Of a stretch of DNA of 42,745 bases, positions 21,207-27,693 are shown piece by piece. The first letter of the stretch is position 1. Every line of letters begins with the position of its first letter. The stretch covers positions 1-42,745 of IMG/VR virus record IMGVR_UViG_3300044613_002301; one strand, written 5' to 3'. Source of the stretch: a virus. The notes beneath the pieces were generated by a model. It did not search any database. It was not told the DNA's origin and worked only from the letters and a program-made list of their open reading frames with translations. Position numbers and translations under genes: made by a program.

Positions 21207-22417
21207 TGCCACTACTAACTAAACCGCAGATAACAAAACAGTTATCTGTGTTACCGAACTGCAATGCTTGTGGGGCTGCGGCAAAATGTCGCAGCCCTAA
21301 GCTTACATGGCCTGGAAAACAGGCTGATATCGTCTTTGTTGTGGACGGTGTCGAGCAGGATTCTCCGAGCGGGTTGCAGGATAGCCCCTATAATCGCTTA
21401 GACGGCCTCTGTAAGCGTGTTGGCATCGAGATGCGGGATTATGCCCTAGTACCCGCTTCTGCGTGTTTTGGGGCCTCTGAGGAGGCTTGGCGGCACTGCC
21501 AGCCTTTGATGGCCTCTGAGCTAAGTAGACTGCGTCCCCGGGTTATCATTCCGTTCGGGTCCAAGGCTACGCAAAGTGTCGTGGGCCGGTTCTGGCAGCG
21601 ACCGGCAGAACTGTTTGATAGATGGTACGGCTATCAGATTCCTTGCCAACAGCTTAATGCGTGGATTTGCCCGGTGGGGTCCGTGGCCCCTCAAAAGGGG
21701 CAGATGGACATCAGCCAGATGTGGGCGTACCGTTGGCTACGGGATGCGGTGCGTCTGACCGGTCGCCCGTGGGACCACGGGGTTCCGGACATCAAGGATT
21801 GCGTCACGGTTCTTACCGATCCTGCGAAGATTCAAGAATTTCTAGGATTTGCCAAGAACCTACCGATTACTTCGTTAGATTGGGAAACTCTCGGCTTAAA
21901 ACCAGAAAATAGTTCAATGCGGATATGGTCAGCCGCGATTGCCTACAGAGACGAAGACGAAATCGTGAGTGTAGCGTTCCCTGTGTTCGAGGATTGCCAT
22001 GATGCTCTCCGGGCATATCTAACTGGACCGGGGAGGATAATCGCGCACAACATGAAATTTGAAGCAAGGTGGGCGAAGCAAAAACTAGGTGTTTTTCCGG
22101 CTAATTTGTACTGGGATTCCATGCAGGCGGCGCATATAGAAAACCCTATGAGCGGGGTTACGGGTTTGAAGTTTCAGGCATTTGCTAGGCTGGGTGTTCC
22201 TTACTTTGCCGATGAAGTAGAGGGGTACTTCAACCAGACTGACTCTAACACCCCGAATAACATTGCCGCCTCGCCGCTTGTGCCCTTGCTGACCTATAAC
22301 GGGATTGACTCTGCCGTCGAACTGATATTGGCTAGCATCCAGATGAAACAAGCAGATTTGATTAGGCAACATTTTGTGCCGGAGAAGTATTTACCGAGCA
22401 ACTTGCATTCCGCATAA
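21206..22417 (+). CDS. UDG-like domain fused to 3'-5' exonuclease (detached N-terminal part of a Pol I-type polymerase)
   Basis: A 403-residue protein. Residues 15-165 resemble a family 4-type uracil-DNA glycosylase fold with a Cys cluster (CNACGAAAKC) but a changed catalytic loop (VDGVEQDSPSG), so it is probably structural. Residues 215-395 are a DnaQ-like exonuclease: Exo I SLDWETLGL, Exo II IIAHNMKFEARW (the usual Asp after Phe is Glu) and Exo III YNGIDSAVEL. UDG-like, exonuclease and polymerase in one chain is the SPO1-type layout. Here the chain ends just after the exonuclease, and the polymerase part is at 9066-10430. An HNH gene follows. Confidence 0.75.
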   Translation: MPLLTKPQITKQLSVLPNCNACGAAAKCRSPKLTWPGKQADIVFVVDGVEQDSPSGLQDSPYNRLDGLCKRVGIEMRDYALVPASACFGASEEAWRHCQPLMASELSRLRPRVIIPFGSKATQSVVGRFWQRPAELFDRWYGYQIPCQQLNAWICPVGSVAPQKGQMDISQMWAYRWLRDAVRLTGRPWDHGVPDIKDCVTVLTDPAKIQEFLGFAKNLPITSLDWETLGLKPENSSMRIWSAAIAYRDEDEIVSVAFPVFEDCHDALRAYLTGPGRIIAHNMKFEARWAKQKLGVFPANLYWDSMQAAHIENPMSGVTGLKFQAFARLGVPYFADEVEGYFNQTDSNTPNNIAASPLVPLLTYNGIDSAVELILASIQMKQADLIRQHFVPEKYLPSNLHSA

Positions 22418-22433
22418 GTATGCTGTAGAATAC

Positions 22434-22468
22434 GAAAAGCCGAGCGGCTGGAACCGCATCGGCTTTTC
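22434..22468 (+). terminator. Strong hairpin, probable terminator
   Basis: GAAAAGCCGA (22434-22443) pairs perfectly with TCGGCTTTTC (22459-22468), and GCGG/CCGC extends the stem inward with one unpaired A, giving 14 bp. The T-run lies in the 3' arm, as in bidirectional intrinsic terminators. It separates the exonuclease gene from the HNH gene at 22497, so that gene may have separate expression. Confidence 0.65.
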
Positions 22469-22496
22469 TAACCACTCAAGTTTGCGAGGAACTATC

Positions 22497-23213
22497 ATGG
22501 CTGAGTACATTCTAGTGCATGGCATTCGTGTTGCCAAGTCCTTTTTGCCCGAAACCTTCGGTCGTTTAACGACCATTGGTCCCACGTTCTGGCTAAATAT
22601 TCGGGGACGCAGAGGGCATCAGAGAGCAGGCTTCCAGGTTTGTCAGTGCGCCTGTGGTAAGCATACAGTTGTCCGCAGGAGTTATTTGGCTTCAGGTCAC
22701 ACTAAAAGCTGCTCATGCTTGGCTGCTGACACGCTAAGTAAGAGCAGGAGCAATCACAGAGAATCCTGCACACTAGGTAACACTTCCGAGTACAGATGCT
22801 GGTGCAAATTTAAGCGAAGGTGTCTGGCTCCTAATGACCGTGGTTACATTGATTACGGTGGCCGAGGCATTCGTGTCTGCGAGCGATGGCTTGGTTCCAC
22901 GGGCTTCCAGAACTTCCTGGCTGACATGGGGCGTAAGCCTAGTCCCGCCTATTCGATAGACAGAATCGACGTAAACGGCGATTACTGTCCCGAAAATTGC
23001 AGATGGGCTACCCGTACTCAACAGAATAATAACACCCGCAGAAACATCGTATTGACCCATGCCGGGAGGTCTATGACTATGGCGGAATGGTCGCGCGAAA
23101 CGGGCATAGACTACAAAATAATACATTCTAGGGTACAGATTATGGGATGGTCAGCAGAAGATGCCTTGACTCGCCCCATACGCCAAATAAGCAAACGAGG
23201 ACCGAACAGATGA
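22497..23213 (+). CDS. HNH homing endonuclease, copy 3
   Basis: I start at 22497, with GAGGA upstream, giving 238 residues; a longer frame would read through the hairpin. Landmarks are CQCACGKHTVVRR ... TKSCSC, WCKFKRRCLAPN, DYGGRGIRVCERW, SIDRIDVNGDYCPENCRWAT and the C-terminal NUMOD-like RSMTMAEWSRETGIDYKIIH ... WSAEDALTRP. It is a paralog of the genes at 987 and 10477. Its position directly after the detached exonuclease gene mirrors the copy after the polymerase gene. Confidence 0.85.
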   Translation: MAEYILVHGIRVAKSFLPETFGRLTTIGPTFWLNIRGRRGHQRAGFQVCQCACGKHTVVRRSYLASGHTKSCSCLAADTLSKSRSNHRESCTLGNTSEYRCWCKFKRRCLAPNDRGYIDYGGRGIRVCERWLGSTGFQNFLADMGRKPSPAYSIDRIDVNGDYCPENCRWATRTQQNNNTRRNIVLTHAGRSMTMAEWSRETGIDYKIIHSRVQIMGWSAEDALTRPIRQISKRGPNR

Positions 23214-24214
23214 TACAAGAACTGCGGCTAAAGAATTTCCAACGGCACAAAGACCTCCAGGTCACATTTGGCCCTCACATTACGGCTATCGTGGGCCAGA
23301 GCGATACTGGCAAGTCAGCAATTATCCGTGCGATTCGATGGCTCGTAGAACATCGCCCGATCAGTGGTCTGCCCACCCACGGAACCGATGACACGCGAGT
23401 CGGGATCAAGACAGACAAAGGATTAGTAATTCGGTTCAAGGACAAAAAGAACTACGGATACTCGGTCAACGGTCAAAAGTATCTGGCTACGGGAACACAG
23501 CAACCAGTTCCGGTTAGCCAGTTATTAGCGATGGAGGACATTAACTTTCAGGGCCAGCATGATCCCGTGTTTCTGCTTTCTCTGACCCCGGGACAAATGG
23601 CTAAGGAGCTAAACCGGATAGTCGATCTTTCAGTCATTGATGAATCGATGGCTGAGATCAATAGTCGGGTGACGAAAACGAAGGCACAGGTCACAACATA
23701 CCAAGAAGAAGAGGCTAGACTAGCCAAAGGCGTAGAAGAACTGCTCTGGGTCCAAGAGGCTGTGGACAAGCTGGCTTTGCTAGACGAACGCGCCACAAAG
23801 CTAGAATCGGTTGAGTGCCGCCATGCCGCCCTGGAAATAAAGGTTTTGCGTTTAACTGAATCGGATGCAAAGTTACAGAAATACAGGGAAATGGAAGACT
23901 GGCTTTCTCTGTTTGTGGAGACAGTCCGACAATACCGCGAACACTGTTCTCGCCGGGATTCCCTAAAAAAGGTGGTTGACGGCATCCTGAACCGTAAGTT
24001 CCCCAGTCAGAAATTTTACGACGCAATCGAATCTCTGCTTGCCAGGGCTGAAACTGTAGCACAAATGAAACAAAAGAGAGATCGACTAGCAGTCTTAGTA
24101 GCACAGGCAAAAAGCTGCAACTCGTCAATCGCTATCAAAGATACCGAGATATCCCAAACCCAGTCCCAGATCAAGGAGATTCCAGTATGCCCATCGTGCA
24201 ACCGTCCCCTGTAG
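23210..24214 (+). CDS. SbcC/Rad50-like ATPase, N-terminal half ending at the zinc hook (gp46-type)
   Basis: A 334-residue protein from ATG 23210, overlapping the HNH stop. It begins with MIQELRLKNFQRHKDLQVTF and Walker A VGQSDTGKSAIIRAIRW, typical of SbcC, Rad50 and RecF. A Q-loop region (NFQGQHDPVFLLSL) and about 180 residues of coiled coil follow. The chain stops right after CPSCNRPL, the zinc-hook CxxC. The second ATPase half (signature and Walker B) is encoded separately at 25430. It would work with SbcD (24187) on DNA ends to start recombination. Confidence 0.8.
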   Translation: MIQELRLKNFQRHKDLQVTFGPHITAIVGQSDTGKSAIIRAIRWLVEHRPISGLPTHGTDDTRVGIKTDKGLVIRFKDKKNYGYSVNGQKYLATGTQQPVPVSQLLAMEDINFQGQHDPVFLLSLTPGQMAKELNRIVDLSVIDESMAEINSRVTKTKAQVTTYQEEEARLAKGVEELLWVQEAVDKLALLDERATKLESVECRHAALEIKVLRLTESDAKLQKYREMEDWLSLFVETVRQYREHCSRRDSLKKVVDGILNRKFPSQKFYDAIESLLARAETVAQMKQKRDRLAVLVAQAKSCNSSIAIKDTEISQTQSQIKEIPVCPSCNRPL

Positions 24215-25104
24215 CAGTTCTTTGTTCTGACCTACACCTTCGTCATACGGTCCCCTCGGGCCGTGCCGAATCGAACTGGTACGATGTCATGTTTCCGTAC
24301 CTAAAGAACCTACGAGAGGTGTCCTATCGTTACGGAATCCCGATTATCTGCGCGGGAGACGTATTCGACCGATGGAATCCCCCGGCTGAACTGGTTTCGT
24401 GGGCCATTGACCACCTACCTGAGATGTATGCGATTCCGGGGCAGCATGACTTGAATGGGCATGACTACGAAAGGCGAATGGACGGGGCATACGGGGCACT
24501 GGTAAAAGCTGGCATTATCCATGACTTGATACCCGAGGCATGGACCGTAATCAGGGGTGGAGTAGCGGTTTGGGCCAATCCCTGGGGTCGGTATCTATTT
24601 CCCGATCACGGGCCATTGATACATAGTGAAGTTTCTTTGCAAGTGATCCACAAGTATGTCTACACAGATTCAACTCCGAGCAAATACTACGGAGCGCCAG
24701 AAGACGCAGAGTATCGAGCGTGCCTATCAGCAAACAGCAAGTTAGTGGATTACATACTTATCGGGGACAATCACATCCGGTGGAACACCCTGGAGGCAGG
24801 GAATCCCGGTAGCCTGATCCCCATGAAACAGGACCAGATAAACCATAAGCCTGCCTACGGCTTGCTATCTTCTTCGGGCCTTGCCGAATGGTATGAGTAC
24901 GATGTACCCGCTCCTAAGTGGCAGACCCTAATGTACGCAGCGTCCCTGACTGAAAAGGTCGCGGACGATGTAATCGCGGCTCTCGGCAGCCTAGAAACTG
25001 TATCAGAGTCTTTTTCGGATCGTCTTTTCCATGCCGCCGAAAACGCCGCTTGCCTAGAACTTTCTAAAATTTTGAGGGAAGTGTGGGAGCAGACTCGGAA
25101 ATAG
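24187..25104 (+). CDS. SbcD/Mre11-like nuclease (gp47-type)
   Basis: A 305-residue metallophosphoesterase. It has LCSDLHLRHT (DxH), CAGDVFDRWNPP (GDxxD), PGQHDLNGHD (usual GNHD, with Asn changed to Gln) and LIGDNHIRWN near the usual GHxH motif. The change of the catalytic Asn is unusual and may lower activity or be compensated by the neighbouring residues. It is sandwiched between the two halves of the SbcC-like ATPase and overlaps the first half by 28 bp, which supports a single complex for end resection. Confidence 0.75.
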   Translation: MPIVQPSPVAVLCSDLHLRHTVPSGRAESNWYDVMFPYLKNLREVSYRYGIPIICAGDVFDRWNPPAELVSWAIDHLPEMYAIPGQHDLNGHDYERRMDGAYGALVKAGIIHDLIPEAWTVIRGGVAVWANPWGRYLFPDHGPLIHSEVSLQVIHKYVYTDSTPSKYYGAPEDAEYRACLSANSKLVDYILIGDNHIRWNTLEAGNPGSLIPMKQDQINHKPAYGLLSSSGLAEWYEYDVPAPKWQTLMYAASLTEKVADDVIAALGSLETVSESFSDRLFHAAENAACLELSKILREVWEQTRK

Positions 25105-25346
25105 ATCGATACTTATGTAGACACTGCCAAGAGGTCTTGTACATAGCCTCGGGCAGTGGGAACGAGCATTTACTTGAATGCCCGTTCGGGTATAGACCAG
25201 GAATCAGTCCATGCAAACCAAGGGGAAGACGTAACTGTGGTAGCTGCAAACAAACTCGACAAACTCGTAAAGGAACTCCAATCTTTGCAGATGGCGAAAG
25301 CCCGTCTGGAGGGGGAACAGAAACAGTTGATGAAGTCGTTGAATGA
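25083..25346 (+). CDS. Possible small zinc-finger protein
   Basis: A GTG-started frame of 87 residues that overlaps the end of the nuclease gene and the start of the coil gene. The first half has YLCRHCQEVLYIASGSGNEH followed by LLECPF, a C-x2-C ... H-x3-C arrangement that could hold zinc. The second half overlaps another gene and looks less protein-like. The spacing to the GAGGG ribosome site is very short. It is possibly a real small gene, but weakly supported. Confidence 0.35.
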   Translation: MGADSEIDRYLCRHCQEVLYIASGSGNEHLLECPFGYRPGISPCKPRGRRNCGSCKQTRQTRKGTPIFADGESPSGGGTETVDEVVE

Positions 25347-25494
25347 ACTCGGCTTTGATTCCGTAGAGGATGCGTCTGAGGAACTGGATCGCTTGGACGA
25401 GTTTTTAAGACAAGAAGGGAGCCTGCTCGATGCCGACTACGAACAATTCCAGACCCAGTACGCTGACGCGATCCAAGCTGCACAGGCTAAGTAG
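25237..25494 (+). CDS. Coiled-coil protein between the SbcC halves
   Basis: An 85-residue helical protein from GTG at 25237, with AAGGGGAAG upstream; a GTG at 25156 is the longer alternative. The sequence (NKLDKLVKELQSLQMAKARL, EQKQLMKSLNELGFDSVEDA, EELDRLDEFLRQE) is a coiled coil like those next to phage Rad50-type ATPases. It overlaps the start of the C-terminal ATPase half by 65 bp. It may be a detached piece of the SbcC arm or a cofactor of the complex. Confidence 0.5.
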   Translation: MVAANKLDKLVKELQSLQMAKARLEGEQKQLMKSLNELGFDSVEDASEELDRLDEFLRQEGSLLDADYEQFQTQYADAIQAAQAK

Positions 25495-26029
25495 CGAATT
25501 ATCCCTCAAGCAGAGACAACTTGAAGATACTAGGGCACAGCTTATGTATGCACAGGATCGACAAAGATTCCAAGAAACCGCCAAAGAAGTCATTCGGCAG
25601 ATAGGTGCAGAATGCCAGGAAACCGCACAGGCTCAAATAAACACCGTAGTAACGCGATGTTTGCAGGCTGTCTTTGGTCCCGGATCGTACCAGTTTCGTT
25701 TGGTATTTGAACTCAAACGGGGCCAGACAGAAGCCCGGGCTGTTTTAATCGATGCCCAGGGCAACGAACTGGACCCCGTACAAAGCGTGGGCGGGGGCAT
25801 TTTGGACGTAGTGACATTCGGGCTACGCCTCGCGTGTCTTGCGTTGATGCGCCCCCGCCCGGCGCAGGTACTGATTCTGGATGAACCGTTTAGGTTCCTA
25901 AGCGAGCAGTACCGCGAAAACGTGAAGCGACTCATGGTTGAGTTGTCAGAGGAGTTGGGAATACAGATAATCCTGGTCACGCACATCTCTGAATTCATGG
26001 ACGTTGGGCATCTAATTACGGTGGTATAA
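25430..26029 (+). CDS. SbcC/Rad50-like ATPase, C-terminal half
   Basis: A 199-residue protein. About 55 residues of coiled coil (SSELSLKQRQLEDTRAQLMY) lead into the second half of an ABC-type ATPase: signature SVGGGILDVVTFGLRLACLA (about 122-141), Walker B QVLILDEPFRFLS (about 150-162) and the switch His in ILVTHISEFM. It lacks a Walker A and a zinc hook, so it must pair with the product of 23210-24214. Two-piece SbcC proteins are unusual; here the break is exactly at the hook. Confidence 0.75.
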   Translation: MPTTNNSRPSTLTRSKLHRLSSELSLKQRQLEDTRAQLMYAQDRQRFQETAKEVIRQIGAECQETAQAQINTVVTRCLQAVFGPGSYQFRLVFELKRGQTEARAVLIDAQGNELDPVQSVGGGILDVVTFGLRLACLALMRPRPAQVLILDEPFRFLSEQYRENVKRLMVELSEELGIQIILVTHISEFMDVGHLITVV

Positions 26030-26030
26030 A

Positions 26031-26237
26031 ATGCGAGATACTGGAGCAACTACTAAATCAGAGTATGTTCTGAGGTACGGAGTGCATGAAATTGACGAAG
26101 ATGTGGCAAATGCTATGTTTGTAGCCACGAATGCTGATCCAGGGTCCAATGAGAAGATAGAGATCATGGCAAAGCGATTTGAATTGGGCCAGCCCATTTT
26201 TCATCCGGACGACAAGACTTACGGAAACCAAGCATGA
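26031..26237 (+). CDS. Unknown small protein
   Basis: A 68-residue acidic protein (YGVHEIDEDVANAMFVATNA, SNEKIEIMAKRFELGQPIFH). It follows the SbcC C-terminal gene by 1 bp and overlaps the glycosyltransferase start (ATGA). No family or motif is recognised. Tight packing supports that it is translated. Confidence 0.45.
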   Translation: MRDTGATTKSEYVLRYGVHEIDEDVANAMFVATNADPGSNEKIEIMAKRFELGQPIFHPDDKTYGNQA

Positions 26238-26992
26238 AATTCCTTTGCCTGACTCCTCTGTATAACCATCATCAACGGCTTACTCAGAACGTGTACCAAG
26301 CACTCGTTGACCAGACCCACGGTGACTGGGTTTGGGTGCTAGGAGATGACAGGCCGTGGGAATCGCAATTACCGGGACTTCTTGAACCAGACCCCCGAGT
26401 TGTAATAAAGCGATTCCACACCAGATGCGAAAGCATGGGCGAGAAGTACACGGCTATGGTCGCACACGCAGAAGAACAAGGCATCCAGTGGGATGCGATT
26501 GCCATCATGGACGGCGATGACATGTTCATGCCAAAGCACCTTGAGAAACACGCGGAGGCACTTTCCTGGGGCCTCTACAGCCGTCCTAGCGTAGTGCTTA
26601 CAGCGATGACCGGGATTGTGCAAGTGGAGTCCTCGACAGGCCGGTTCTGGAGTTCTGTAGCGTTTACTCGTAAAGGGTTAGAAAGAGTGGGCGGTTTTGG
26701 GGACTCTAAGTTTGTCGGATTTGACCAGGAGATGCTGAAAAAATTCAAAATGCTCTGCGGGGAAACCGACCACGAAACACCGACTTACGTTTATCGGTGG
26801 GCTGATACGGCGAGCGACCATGCTTCCGGACACAGTTCTGGATTTGCCTGCACTGAGTGGTGGGGCAAAGTTCCTGTGATGCCAGGAGAAGGGCTTCTGT
26901 ATCCTAGGTACGACGATGCTACGGACATTTTTATCATTCCTGGGGCTGAGGCAGTCTATGCAAAACGAAAAGAATCTGGGCTTTCGTATTAG
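26234..26992 (+). CDS. Family 2 (GT-A) glycosyltransferase
   Basis: A 252-residue protein with GT2 features. It opens with a nucleotide-sugar-binding strand (FLCLTPLYNHHQRLTQNVYQ), then DWVWVLGDDRPW and IAIMDGDDMFMPKHLEKH, the DxD-type metal and sugar-nucleotide site. An acceptor-side segment FSSVAFTRKGLERVGGF-like (SSVAFTRKGLERVGGFGDSK) follows. It lacks membrane segments and so acts in the cytoplasm. It precedes a GT9-like gene and lies near a Thr-rich tail protein, which is a possible target; host polysaccharide or DNA are alternatives. Confidence 0.75.
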   Translation: MKFLCLTPLYNHHQRLTQNVYQALVDQTHGDWVWVLGDDRPWESQLPGLLEPDPRVVIKRFHTRCESMGEKYTAMVAHAEEQGIQWDAIAIMDGDDMFMPKHLEKHAEALSWGLYSRPSVVLTAMTGIVQVESSTGRFWSSVAFTRKGLERVGGFGDSKFVGFDQEMLKKFKMLCGETDHETPTYVYRWADTASDHASGHSSGFACTEWWGKVPVMPGEGLLYPRYDDATDIFIIPGAEAVYAKRKESGLSY

Positions 26993-27671
26993 TAAATCGG
27001 AATACATAGATGTAAATGCTATCTATGAACTGCATCACGGTAATCTAGGGGATCACTGGACTTCATACAGCCTTATGGCCCTTCTGGGGTTACGCTTTGA
27101 CCTTCCAAAGGGGTTCACCTACAAGCTGGGTACTTTGAACGGGGGGATGGATTACACAGGCAGATTGCAAGAGATCGATGCCCTTTTCTCAGAATTTGAG
27201 TACCGGCCCCAGCTAGTTCGGGAACAGGGAACAGTCAAAGTCGATCCCTGGTTGAACTGGTCTACCCCGCCGCTGATGGTTGATAAGAGATTCCGGTGGT
27301 CCCTGCAAAAATGCGAGCCGTATTTCTGCTACCAGTTTGACGGTCTATCGGCTGCTGAGAGCAAGAACCCGCCCCCTAGTTTGATTTTTGCAGTCAAGCA
27401 ATCCCTAAAATCCAAAGGGTATCGTTCCGTTAGGCTAGGGTCGCATGTTACTTTGCAGGAGTCTGCCGAGTTGCTTTCCCGGTGCAGTCTTTTTGTAGGG
27501 TGCGATAGCGGGTTCAGCCACATCGCCCACAGTGTTGGATGCCCGGTTTACATGTACGAGGGCAGTCTGCCGGTGTACACGGCACACCGGCTAAAGCAGA
27601 ACGACATCTTTAAGAGTCTGCCGGAGTTTGAAATGAAACTCCAGCATTGGCATTCCTTTTTGACGATTTAG
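26958..27671 (+). CDS. GT-B fold glycosyltransferase, heptosyltransferase-like (GT9-type)
   Basis: A 237-residue protein from ATG 26958. The C-terminal part matches heptosyltransferase-like enzymes: LGSHVTLQESAELLSRCSLF, VGCDSGFSHIAHSVGCPVYM. The DSGxxHIA motif corresponds to the donor-binding loop of GT9 proteins. The N-terminal half is short and diverged (ELHHGNLGDHWTSYSLMALL). It overlaps the GT2 gene by 35 bp and is the last gene of the plus-strand arm; a terminator begins at its stop codon. Confidence 0.65.
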   Translation: MQNEKNLGFRISKSEYIDVNAIYELHHGNLGDHWTSYSLMALLGLRFDLPKGFTYKLGTLNGGMDYTGRLQEIDALFSEFEYRPQLVREQGTVKVDPWLNWSTPPLMVDKRFRWSLQKCEPYFCYQFDGLSAAESKNPPPSLIFAVKQSLKSKGYRSVRLGSHVTLQESAELLSRCSLFVGCDSGFSHIAHSVGCPVYMYEGSLPVYTAHRLKQNDIFKSLPEFEMKLQHWHSFLTI

Positions 27672-27693
27672 GTCTACTTGCAAAGACCTTTTT
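27671..27693 (+). terminator. Rho-independent terminator of the plus-strand arm
   Basis: GGTCT (27671-27675) and AGACC (27684-27688) form a 5-bp stem with an 8-nt loop, followed by TTTTT. It starts at the last base of the upstream stop codon and lies inside the 3' end of the convergent minus-strand gene, ending the long replication operon. On the other strand no T-run follows. Confidence 0.6.

Noticed and set aside
25064-25483. 139-residue minus-strand frame
   Set aside because: It is antisense to the SbcC coil and nuclease genes with no supporting features.
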